NCBI GenBank assembly: GCA_015680905.1 | Contig: CM027384.1 | Coordinates: forward strand, 65,417,001 to 65,481,000 | Direction of reading: 5' to 3' | Source: Coptis chinensis | Lineage: Eukaryota > Streptophyta > Magnoliopsida > Ranunculales > Ranunculaceae | Length of the DNA stretch: 64,000 nt | In this document: positions 11,849 through 21,609 of the stretch, piece after piece | How positions within the stretch are numbered: the first letter of the stretch is position 1 | Layout: each line of letters opens with the position of its first letter | Program-made: the position numbers and the translations under genes | Notes under the pieces: generated by a model | Told to the model about the DNA's origin: nothing | What the model saw: only the letters and a program-made list of their open reading frames with translations | Database searches by the model: none

Positions 11849-12836
11849 CTTCGCCATATATTGAAATTTATCAAAGAAGACTTATCATGTCGCAATGTGT
11901 GCTCTTGATTTTACAGGATCACTACTGGGACATCCAAAGATTGTTTCTTGTTGATGGAGTGTCCTCAATATGTGCTCTTGATTTCGTTATGGATGAATGG
12001 AGAATTGATGTAGCTTTAACAGGGCTCTCAAAAGGCTCTTTCTCTTCCCCTACTGGAATGGGGATTGTGTGTGCTAGCCCCAAAGCACTAGAAGCAACCA
12101 AGACTGCCAAATCAGTAAGAGTTTTCTTTGACTGGAATGACTACTTGAAGTTCTATAAGATGGGAACATATTGGCCATACACTCCTTCCATTCAACTTCT
12201 TTATGGACTGAGAGTAGCTCTTGATCTCTTATTCGAGGAAGGACTTGATAATGTGATTGCAAGGCACACTCATTTAGGCAAAGCAACAAGGTCATGACCA
12301 AAAGTCTCTCATAGATTAGCTTGTGCTACTTTCTTTTTTTTTTTCATTTTTTTTTTTTACAAGTGATGGTATATTAATAGAACTATGGCATCTGCGAGGC
12401 TTGATGTTGAGGCATGGGGATTAAAAATTGTACACAAAAAAGGAGGAATGGGTGAGTAACACCGTCATCTGCAGATGGTTGTTCCACCTTACATTGATAG
12501 TTCAGAAATTGTTAGAAGGGGATGGAAGAGGTACAATTTAAGCTTGGGTCCGGGATTAAATAAAGTAGCGGGGAAGGGTGTTGAAATAGGGCATCTTGGC
12601 AACGTTAATGAGGTATGGGATATTGTTCTCATCTTCTACTCCTTAAATTAAGTTGAACTTCTAAATACAGAATTTGTTACTGAATTGGATCCTAATATAT
12701 GTGATTAAACCCAATCTATGTTCAATTTGAAACTCTCATTGAGCTGAAGCCGTTTATTTCCATAGGCTTTTCTATCATTTTCACTTCTATCACACACTTA
12801 CTCATTGTGAAATGGAGCTTGCTTCACACTTTGTTT
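11849..12836 (+). pseudogene. AGT1: Captured AGT1 fragment, copy 1
   Basis: A fragment of serine-glyoxylate aminotransferase, the peroxisomal photorespiratory enzyme that makes hydroxypyruvate and glycine. Exon 1 (about 11935-12291) encodes LFLVDGVSSICALDF, then the PLP-lysine region, FFDWNDYLKFYKMGTYWPY and LFEEGLDNVIARHTHLGKAT. The lysine region reads TGLSKGSFSSPTG, not the usual TGSQKALSLPTG, because two compensating insertions shift the frame locally. The second exon (about 12398-12612) has indels after LDVEAWGL. The intron is kept, so capture was at DNA level. It ends where homology to copy 2 (15119-16085) stops. The catalytic N-terminal part and last exon are absent. Confidence 0.85.
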
Positions 12837-12957
12837 ACAGATCACTGTTTCCATCACCCATGAGTTGTACTTATGCTAAACAGGAACTTGATTGGATTTG
12901 ATTTTTTTTAAATATATTTGATGTGATTCCATTTATGAGTTGTACATATGTTTTCAG

Positions 12958-14450
12958 ATTGGAACCATTTATTTGTGGTCTTATGTCTACAAGATTGTAC
13001 GTATATCTTCAACTAAGAAAATGCTGGAAGTTGAAGTAAATGGTTCTATAAATGGCGTCCCTGAGGAACCCTTAAACATATCAAGGAACAGCTGCAGTGA
13101 TGCGCCAATTCCGTCCAATGATTGTTTGATGTCTGGGGATGAAGTTGATCGATTTGCATTGCCTTATAGTCTAGATGACGAAAATGTTGTGGTAATTTTC
13201 TTCTTTTCATTTTTTCATTGACAGAAGTTCTATATTTGATTGTGGTTACTTTTGTACTTGCTGATAAAATTAGATAATGGCATTGACGTATAACTGTACA
13301 TGTGTTAGTGGGTTATTGTTCTTTTGAAGAAAACATTATACACCCTTCCTGCCCCATAGATGTACTTTGCAACCTAAGAATTCGGATTCTGGCTGACATA
13401 GAAGCTACCCCTCCAGTGAAATTATAATCCCAACTGTTGCACTCTTTTGCTTTTCAGTAGATGGAAAGTATTTGAAACATGGACCATGAAAAGGTACTTC
13501 TAAGATTTTCTTTTTCACAATTGATTGGGTTAACCTATGTCTGAATCCTATTTGTTGTGTACTTGTGTACACAACTTATTAATGGCTTCGTTAGTTCCTT
13601 AGTCCACTCTAGGGCACAACCGCACATGCATAGAAACTTGTCCAATGTTTCTTCTTCTCGTGAACTGTTTTACACCGCCGATCCTAAAAGTTAACATCCT
13701 TATATTTTCGGTATATCTTAGTCTTTGTTACTGCGTCTTTGGCATGTGCAGCTTGGTCATATGATGAGTTAGAGTTTAAAGATTCTAGGGATGTCGATAG
13801 TTATTTTGTGAATGTATTTAAACTTGACATCACATGCACTTCTGTTTTTGATTGATTGAGGGAGATAATAAGTATATCTAACTATAAATTTTCTGATTGT
13901 ATGACAGGGTCCACTTTCAGTTAAGTTTAATCAACAACTGAAGATGCTTGCGGGGAAGATCAACTTGAAAAGAGTAAAAGACTGCTTGCACCTTCAATTT
14001 AAATCCTTTATTCCATGTGCCCTTTCTGTACACACATGATTCCATGTATATGAAGCTTAGCGGTCACACCTCACTGGGTGCACCTATTCACCTGGCCCAC
14101 AAAATGCAACATATATTGGCAATTTCTGAATTTCAGTAAATCACTAGATCATATATTGGCCTAAGTTTAAGCCCACTGGGAAATTGAAGAGATCGATTTT
14201 GTTGATTAGTTCCACATAGCGTATCATTTTCAGATCAAAATCACAAGTTTTTAGATAATTGAAGTTAGACATCTGAAGTGGAGTTATCCTGATCTTACGT
14301 GAGAATTCCTTGAGTGATATCTTGACTAAACTGCTATCTTCTTGTATAGATTGTTGGGTTTATTGTTGGAGTTGTAGCTCCATTCAGAAGGTTAATGATT
14401 GGTGAAAGTGCTCCTCTTCATGTGATCCAAGACTTTGCTTCTTTGCTAGG
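12958..14450 (+). pseudogene. PILS: Captured PIN-LIKES (PILS) auxin carrier fragment
   Basis: Three exons of an ER auxin-transport facilitator of the PILS family remain. Exon a, 12958-13191: IGTIYLWSYVYKIVRIS, the end of a membrane segment, followed by the hydrophilic loop (NGVPEEPLNISRNSCSD). Exon b, 13908-13973: PLSVKFNQQLKMLAGKINLK. Exon c, 14350-14450: IVGFIVGVVAPFRRLMIGES and APLHVIQDFASLLG, matching the conserved start of the C-terminal membrane half. All three have acceptor and donor sites (cag or tag before, gta after). The membrane segments before and after are missing, so it cannot encode a transporter alone. The introns are much longer than the exons. Confidence 0.8.
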
Positions 14451-14929
14451 GTATGATACAAACAAAGACATTTAACGATGGAAAGCATGTTCATTCATAC
14501 TTTATCTTAGAAAGTAAAATTTTGAGCATAACTATCATACATATTGAAACACTATGTATTTGTGGCTTTTAGCTTTTAGACCTGATTGGCTGATTGCACT
14601 GTTTTTTTTTATGGAACTGACAGATTATTAACATGTGTTATATGCTGCTTTGAATAGCTTAGTCTTTAAAGCTATGTGGTAGTTGAAGAAACCTGATTTC
14701 TTTGTTAGTATTGTTTGATGTCTGCTGATACCATTTTCCTTGCTAACTTTGAACATTTTACCGAAATATTCCTTCTTCAATACTGGATCCTTGAATATTA
14801 TCTGAAGTGTTTGTCTCAGTAAATTTGTGTTTTCATAGTTTCCATCTTTGTCGTATTTTAATTTCCACATAAAACCTATCTAAGCAAATTAATGAATACA
14901 CATATGGTTGTTTGTGGATGACAGTAGGG

Positions 14930-15118
14930 TTTCCTTATTGTTGGGGATGAAATATATAGCAGCAAAAGTGGATGAATATACGCGAGGGATGATCAGTGGT
15001 TCAGGCTCATCACTGTTTGAAGAACTTGGTCTGTATTACATTGGCCTGGTGGACGGTCACAACATAGATGATCTTGTGACTATACTGAAAAAGGTGAAGA
15101 GTACTTATATAACAGGCC
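14930..15118 (+). pseudogene. DXS: Captured DXS fragment
   Basis: A single exon-sized piece of 1-deoxy-D-xylulose-5-phosphate synthase, the plastid enzyme that opens the MEP isoprenoid pathway using thiamine diphosphate. It reads [39 protein letters not shown] and [13 protein letters not shown], a well-conserved internal segment; the family normally has IGPVDGHN where this has IGLVDGHN. No intron is seen within it. It abuts the second AGT1 fragment at about 15119 with almost no spacer. Domains needed for activity lie outside the fragment. Confidence 0.85.
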
Positions 15119-16256
15119 TCGCCATATATTGAAATTTATCAAAGAAGACTTATCATGTTGCAATGTGTGCTCTTGATTTTACAGATCACTACAGACATCC
15201 AGCATTGTTTCTTGTTGATGGAGTGTCCTCAATATGTGCTCTTGATTTCCGTATGGATGAATGGGGAATTGATGTAGCTTTAACAGGCTCTCAAAAGGCT
15301 CTTTCTCTTCCTACTGGAATGGGGATTGTGTGTGCTAGCCCCAAAGCACTAGAAGCAACCAAGACTGCCAAATCAAGAAAGAGTTTTCTTTGACCGAATG
15401 ACTACTTGAAGTTCTATAAGATGGGAACATATTGGCCATACACTCCTTCCATTCAACTTCTTTATGGACTGAGAGCAGCTCTTGATCTCTTATTCGAGGA
15501 AGGACTTGATAATGTGATTGCAAGGCACACTCGTTTAGGCAAAGCAACAAGGTCATGACCAAAAGTCTCTCATAGATTAGCTTGTGCTACTTTCTTTTTT
15601 TCATTTTTTCTTTACAAGTGATGGTATATTAATAGAACTATGGCATGCAGGCTTGCTGTTGAGGCATGGGGATTAAAAAATTGTACACAAAAGGAGGAAT
15701 GGGTGAGTAACACCGTCACTGCAGTGGTTGTTCCACCTTACATTGATAGTTCAGAAATTGTTAGAAGGGGATGGAAGAGGTACAATTTAAGCTTGGGTCT
15801 GGGATTAAATAAAGTAGCAGGAAGGGTGTTCATAATAGGGCATCTTGGCAACGTTAATGAGGTATGGGATATTGTTCTCATCTTCTACTCCTTAAATTAA
15901 GTTGAACTTCTAAATACAGAATTTGTTATTGAATTGGATCCTAATATATGTGATTAAACCCAATCTATGTTCAATTTGAAACTCTCATTGAGCTGAAGCC
16001 GTTTATTTCCATAGGCTTTTCTATCATTTTCACTTCTATCACACACTTACTCATTGTGAAATGGAGCTTGCTTCACACTTTGTTTGATCAAGAAATGTTT
16101 TGCTTTGCTTTGTTCTGCACAATGCAACCGGGTTGTCCGGCTGGTGTGGAAATGATACTCAAGGATGTAGGATACCCTGTTAAGCTGGGAAGTGGTGTCG
16201 CGGCAGCTTGCGCATACCTGCAGAACAACGTTCCTATGATCCCGTCGAGGGTCTAG
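15119..16256 (+). pseudogene. AGT1: Captured AGT1 fragment, copy 2, to the stop codon
   Basis: This is the C-terminal half of serine-glyoxylate aminotransferase with introns. Exon 15185-15551: PALFLVDGVSSICALDF, then ALTGSQKALSLPTGMG with the PLP-binding lysine in its normal context. Exon 15651-15861: RLAVEAWGLKNCTQKEEWVS and SEIVRRGWKRYNLSLGLG. Last exon about 16115-16256: GVEMILKDVGYPVKLGSGVA, ending IPSRV and stop; no peroxisomal SKL is seen, but this terminus (SRV-like) matches the PTS1-like end known for AGT1. One break is near 15375-15390, where the frame is lost (SRKSFL) before DYLKFY; the following sequence is otherwise open. The start of the gene is missing. Confidence 0.88.
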
Positions 16257-16599
16257 AATTGGTCTATGTAACTAAAATTCTTCTTCTTTTCATTTGCTTT
16301 GAACACTTGTGTAAAAAGTATAATCTCCTCTTTCTTTGCACTCTTGTGTGTGAAGCTTAGATACTCCGAACTCAAACTGCTTCATGCATATCCCTGTATT
16401 TAGACCTTCTTCTCATATCAACTCTTGGTGTTCACACCAGATTCCGCTTTTTTTTTAGGAGAACATAATCTTTCATGACATCAAGTTGGATGATGAAATC
16501 GGTTAGAAGTTGAAATTGTTGTTGTTCTTTGCTAGGATTTTGAGATTCCGATTCTATTGCTCGTTGATAATTTCCAAAGCAATTTGGTTTCCCTATATC

Positions 16600-17300
16600 T
16601 TTATCTCGATTCTATTATCAATCTTCTTGCTTTAACCAGGAAATTATGGAAAGGAGGAGGCAGATGCCTTACCACATGCACATAAATCTTGAGCTCTTGG
16701 ATCTTTGTCCCATCCGATATGTGCTATGCTTACGGAAGTTCCTAATATGGCGGTGGATTGGTGATGCCAAAGGGAAAGTTATAAGCAAGACATTCCGTAA
16801 AGGCTGCTTGAGGAGAGTCGAGACGGAATTTTACGCCCTCCCGTGAAAATGTTCGTTGATTGCATAATGGTTGCCTCTTCGCCCTTAGCAAGGGAGATTT
16901 CGGACATCCTTCAATGTCATCCAGTCTTTCGGTTTCAGAAGTTTCCTCGGGGATCGAGATAATGATGTCCTTGAGATGCTGAAGTCCAAGATCAAAGAAG
17001 AGGCTATGAGAATATGCATGTTCACTTATTCTCTGTGTTATAGTTCAGCGAGCGTGGACCATCCGACAACCACACTCAACTTATCCAAATACTATAGAGC
17101 ATGGCATGGTGAGCAAGATGATGATCATATTGAGGAGCCTTGTGCAAACTGGGACCAGCATACCCGTCACACTTCCACAAAGCTACCGGCTTTGTTACAT
17201 AGTTGACTAAACAGTTACCAGTACTTGATGAAAGTAATTGTAAAGTCTTTGAAGCCAAGACGTGGAGAATTGGATGCAATGCCCCCATGTCTTGGGGATG
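16600..17300 (+). pseudogene. Captured coding-like fragments, unidentified
   Basis: Two open stretches look more protein-like than the surroundings: 16646-16846 (IRYVLCLRKFLIWRWIGDAK, KGCLRRVETEFYALP) and 16976-17206 (MLKSKIKEEAMRICMF). Neither is recognised. They lie between the AGT1 stop and the Helitron 3' end, so may be a further captured gene in decayed form. Confidence 0.3.
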
Positions 17301-18118
17301 GTTGACACGTAATTTTTGTCGTTATAATCAGTATATATATTGTGCGTTCTCTTTCTTTTGTATCTTTTTGAGTTTTATGCATGATGCACTGATGCATGGG
17401 TAGTGTTTCTTTTTTGGGAGAATGATTTCATGAAAGATACCATTCTGAGTTTTTTGTAATCCAAAATTGTGTTTGTTACAGTGCTTATGCTCTACTGCAC
17501 TAAAATTTGAAATTACTTGCCATGATAATTTTCTATTTTGAAAGTAGAAATCCCTTTTCTCGCATTTAAATAGTTGTACAAAATACTTTTGATTTATATG
17601 TCAAGCAGTGAAGCCAATCTAGGTCATTGTAAATTCATTAGATCTTCGTCTTTTTTATGACTACTCTGTCTCCATTTTTGCCTTGGCAAATCAGTAAATC
17701 TTTGTTTTCGGGTGATTCTGTACTCCGTCAAAATTGCCAAGAGCCTCAGCAACTAAAGTTAAATACTTACATAGTTACATGGATGAAAACCTGCCAACCG
17801 TGTTCAACCCCGACTCGCATATCAAAGGAAGTAATTGAAAATATAGGTTATTATGGAATTGGCAAACTATGTAAAGATGATGTGATTCTTTTTCTTCTGC
17901 GTTTTTTTTTGTTCTCCAGGTTTACGAAAGGATTCAATATTCAAGAAAAACAGGTTGCCTATGCCCAAGTACAAAAAACACCAACATACATTTATTTTTG
18001 TCAACGTCAAATTCTATATGATTTTTTTTTCATGATCTGACCGCAACTAAATATAATTTCCATTGTTTTTGAACGTTGCCTTTAGCTTGGTGTTGATATG
18101 TTTTTTTACTTAAAGACA
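17301..18118. other. Helitron 3' non-coding part
   Basis: AT-rich sequence leads into the terminal hairpins. No gene is supported. Confidence 0.5.
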
Positions 18119-18171
18119 CCTTCGCGCCGAAGGCGCCCGTATCTGTGTCGTACGGCACGGGCAAACCCTAG
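18119..18171 (+). other. Helitron 3' terminus: two hairpins and CTAG
   Basis: CCTTCG-cgc-CGAAGG (18119-18133) is a 6-bp stem hairpin. GCCCGT (18135-18140) pairs with ACGGGC (18157-18162). AAACC and CTAG (18168-18171) follow, then host T. A GC-rich hairpin close to CTRR is the replication terminator of Helitrons. Confidence 0.88.
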
Positions 18172-18215
18172 TTACATAACAAATTGTTTCACATATAGTG
18201 TGCAATAGAAGTAAT

Positions 18216-19192
18216 AGAGAAATTAGAATAGCAAAAGTGAACCATCACATCACTTGGCAAGAACTCCTTCCTAAGCCTCTCCTGCGGGCGAAAGCAGTGG
18301 TCTCTTCAGTGGTTCTCCTCCTCGTACCAACCAAGATCTTTTCTCAAACTCTAGCCTCTCACACTCAAATCGTACCTCCTCCACAACCCAAACCTCTTAG
18401 ATTACTTTAGATCTCTCAACTGGAAGTGATGAAGAAGAAGAAAAAGAAAAAAAGCTTCTCTTTTTTCGTCTTCTTTGTTTGTATGTAGGGGTTTCTCTAA
18501 CCCTTTAGAAGATCGGCACTGGTCTTGCTGTTCAGTTTCTTGAGATCTGGGTTCTCTGTTTTTTGCAGATCTTATTTTGTATGAAGACCATAAATAAGCC
18601 AGATCTAGGTTTTTGTGGGTGTTGTGTTGGTGGTGTTTGGTTCAAGCTGATTCTTCTAGGTCTAGCATCTCTCAATCGGCGTCAATGTCATGAGTTCAGC
18701 CCCTTGAGTCCAAATTTCTGGTTTGGCTTTAAATTTTGTTTGTCCAAAGCCATGGCTCTCTCCCTAAATCTACCCCTCTCCGGATTGCTGGTTTGGGTAC
18801 CTTGGTCAGGCCACCGCTTATTTATTGGGCTTATGGTGGGGCGTTCTTTTTTGGAATTGCCAATCTGCCGCCTTTGTCGTGGAGTTTTATACTGTGCGAT
18901 TTGAATTTGAAGACTTTCGAGTCTTTACTCTGGGAGATCCAACACGGTGGATGTAATGAGCAAGTTTGAAGTCGGTCCGAGAAGAGGATGGGGTTTCCAA
19001 TGTGGTTTTGTTGCCGCTATTGGGTGCTTGGATTTGGTGGAGCTTATGTTGAGAAGACAGGATTTTTAGTGCTCTTGTTTGTTACAGTTATACTGATTAC
19101 ATCCTTGTTTTTCTTGCTTTCAGCTTGTTGTCCTGAATGTAATGTTTTTATCTGTGAATGAATACAATCAAGCAATTATCGAAAAAAAAATT
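18216..19192 (+). mobile_element. Poly(A)-tailed retroposed sequence
   Basis: It ends in a run of A (about 19182-19190). GAAGTAAT occurs just before it (18208-18215) and just after it (19193-19200), with similar bases further left (atagaagtaat, attgaagtaat), consistent with a target duplication. The sequence near the tail (gaatacaatcaagcaattatc) resembles non-LTR 3' ends. No intact ORF was found; the start contains a GAA-rich run near 18430. It could be a LINE-derived or processed-transcript copy. Confidence 0.5.
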
Positions 19193-19297
19193 GAAGTAAT
19201 TGTCGTTTTGGGTACCGAACTTGAGTGTATTTTACGTTTTGGGTACCACCATACAAATCTTATTGCAAAATAGGTACCGTATATTACCGTATATGCT

Positions 19298-19745
19298 CAC
19301 TACAAGAAAAAAGACTATCACTGTTAAAAACAGTGACAAAAAGTCTTTTATCACCGTTTTATTTTTTTTCAAAACTGTGACGGAGTGGGTAATTTATTTT
19401 TTTCCCAAAACCGTCACAAATATTTGTTCCAGACTAGCCTGTATCCACTACATAAAATAGTAACAAAAATTTTAAAATGTCACAAAAAATCAAATCATTT
19501 GTGACGCTTTTGACAAAATAGTAATGTAATTAACTTGGAACAGTCACATAAAAGACAGCTAGTCATGACGGTTTGCTTAAAACTGTGATAAATATACCTT
19601 TTAAAAAAAAAAAAAAAAAAAAATACATGTGAAGCAAAAATTGCATTCCACGTACATTGAATTAGACCCGCACGTATAATTTTTTTTTTTTTTTTTTCTA
19701 AACAAACATAATCCATTAAGTTTCAAAATAGTATTCATAAACACT
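19298..19745 (+). mobile_element. CACTA-type transposon end, single terminus
   Basis: CACTACAAGAAAAAAG at 19298 is the typical plant CACTA (En/Spm) terminal sequence. Subterminal motifs of the type aaaac(t/c)gtgac(g) recur in both orientations to about 19590, as in CACTA ends. The opposite terminus (ending TTGTAGTG) was not found, so this is a truncated or interrupted end. Confidence 0.7.
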
Positions 19746-20279
19746 TATTCCGTTGAAACTTTACAAACCAAGATAGACTTGGATAACCAATGAGACCATA
19801 TTTCACATAGTCGATACACAAAAGATTTCAGCAATACGCCATCTGTTTCTATCAACAACTCCTCCTCCACCAGTCATATGATGATAAACACCTTCTTCTT
19901 CTTCTTCTTTTTCTTCTTCTTCTTCATTATTATTCAAAGACATTATTAATCCACACAGGAGTTTGCACCACACAGACAATCCCTAACAAAGAAAATCAAA
20001 ATGGAAAAGAGTGAATGAAGTAAAAGAAACATGTCTATTTCTCATGGCATTAAGTCACAAGATGCACTAGCTGAGCCACAACGTTGATCTACTCGCATTG
20101 TGTCTCGTGTAATGCAAATGAAAGAAAGTCAGCTGTTAGCCTGTTATAAATTTTTAGGGAGGTAATCTCTCATTTGATTGACTAGGGCCCATGGTGAGTC
20201 AACCTGGTCAACTCACGGTCAGGAGGACCAAAACCTAATAAACAATCATTTTTGGACCAAAGCCTAATTATGATATTAT
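19746..20279. other. Intergenic with a (CTT)n microsatellite
   Basis: No gene. A CTT/TCT run with a few interruptions is at about 19891-19932. Confidence 0.6.
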
Positions 20280-20705
20280 TAGCCAAACACCAACTTCTTG
20301 AAAATTTGGTGTATTTCATCTCTAATAGTGACCTCTTGAATACCAAACTAAAAAAACACTAAACCAAACACCAAATCGGCTGGAATTTGGTGTTTGCTTT
20401 GGTGCTGAACCAAATGTACGACACAGTGCTTCAAACACCGCGCGGTTTTCCCAACACCGCGTGGGCAAAAACACTTTCTCATTTTTGGACAAAAACAAGC
20501 CTCTAATTGTGGGTTTTTCTCTCGCAGTGTTCCGAAAGCAGCGGCTGTGTTGGGCTTTATTTAGTGCGGTTTTGAAAACATCGCGACGTACATTTGGTGC
20601 TCACTCTTTGATGTTTCTACTGAAATTATTTGGTGTTTATTTGGTTTGGTGTTGGTTTGCTCAAAAAAATTTAGTGTTTTTCAGGTTTCACCATTAAAGA
20701 TGCTC
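20280..20705. mobile_element. MITE fragment related to the 20929 element
   Basis: The right end reads ttaaagatgctcttag, the reverse of the gagcatcttt terminus of the next MITE. The interior shares its vocabulary (caccaaatcggc, aatttggtg, tttggtgctg, cgcggttttcccaacaccgcg). The matching left terminus was not found, so it is probably truncated. Confidence 0.55.
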
Positions 20706-20928
20706 TTAGAAACACACAAGTCTACATATTATTTGTTAATTAAACGTAACCCAACAGATGACGCACAACCGATAGACATCCATTATGAATCCATCGATTT
20801 GTCAAACGGTCCATACTGTTGCTTTTAAGGAGGAAAGTAAAAAAGCAAACACAATTTACTTGCCACTGCATTTCTATAAACCATTGCTATTGTAGCAGTG
20901 GAAATAGTAATTTCTCATTATAGACTTA

Positions 20929-21453
20929 GAGCATCTTTAGGAGTGATGTCAACTTAACATCAAACACCAAACGTTTAGAGCATCTTTGGTGTTTTTTCAA
21001 CTTCAGGAGAGTGACATGTTGATGAAAACACCAAAAAATAACCAAAGCTAGCACCAAATCGGCCAATATTTGGTGCTAGCTTTGGTGCTGTATCAAATCT
21101 CTCACGCGGTTTTGGAAAAACCGCACCGTTTTTCTAACACCGCATGGGCTTGGGCTTCTAAATGGGCTTCTATGGCGCGGTTTTGCCAAAACCGCGTGAG
21201 AGATTAGGAAAGAAAATAAAAAATAAAGTTGATGTGCGAGACATTGCGCGGTTTTCTCAAAACCGCGTGGGCTTGGGCTTTTAGGATGGGCTTCATTAGC
21301 GCGGTTTTGGGAAAACCGCGTGGGCTATATGGCGCGGTTTATCCAAAACCGCGTCATTTGATGTCGAGAATTTGATGTTGTTCCTAAAGTTATTTGGTGT
21401 TTTTTTGGTTCAAAATTTTGGTGTTTTTTTTAGTAGCTCTCCTAAAGATGGTC
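20929..21453. mobile_element. MITE with CG-rich hairpin interior
   Basis: The left end GAGCATCTTTAGGAG and the reversed right end GACCATCTTTAGGAG match at 14 of 15 positions. TTA flanks both sides, as in PIF/Harbinger (Tourist-like) MITEs; a longer TAGACTT match on both sides is also present, so the duplication size is not settled. A second gagcatcttt terminus at 20978 suggests a nested related copy. The interior has repeated hairpins such as CGCGGTTTTGCCAAAACCGC. Confidence 0.75.
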
Positions 21454-21609
21454 TTAGTAGACTTCGAAATAGCAATATTTCTAACAATTGCTAGATTCCG
21501 CAACAACATTAGTTTAAATTAAATTGAAAGTCTCGTGTGTCATGTAGAAACACTTTTTTTGAACCAATATGTGATATTTCTCGACTCCAAGATGAATGCT
21601 CTGTCATCA

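Larger units (their letters stand above)
3189..18171 (+). mobile_element. Helitron, about 15 kb, with captured gene fragments
   Basis: This is a rolling-circle transposon. The 5' end TCTATATAACAAATTAGGG follows an A, and its downstream sequence (cctgcttatgacatggc) fits plant Helitron starts. The 3' end has two hairpins followed by CTAG and then a T, so the insertion is between A and T without target duplication, as expected. Inside are a Rep/helicase gene (5720-11808, frameshifted) and, downstream on the same strand, exon-intron fragments of AGT1, PILS, DXS and AGT1 again. Carrying host exons between the helicase and the 3' end is a known Helitron habit. The 3' end and the coding region are firm; the 5' end is inferred from its form and its match to the A/T rule. 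A nest of two Helitrons cannot be excluded. Confidence 0.8.
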
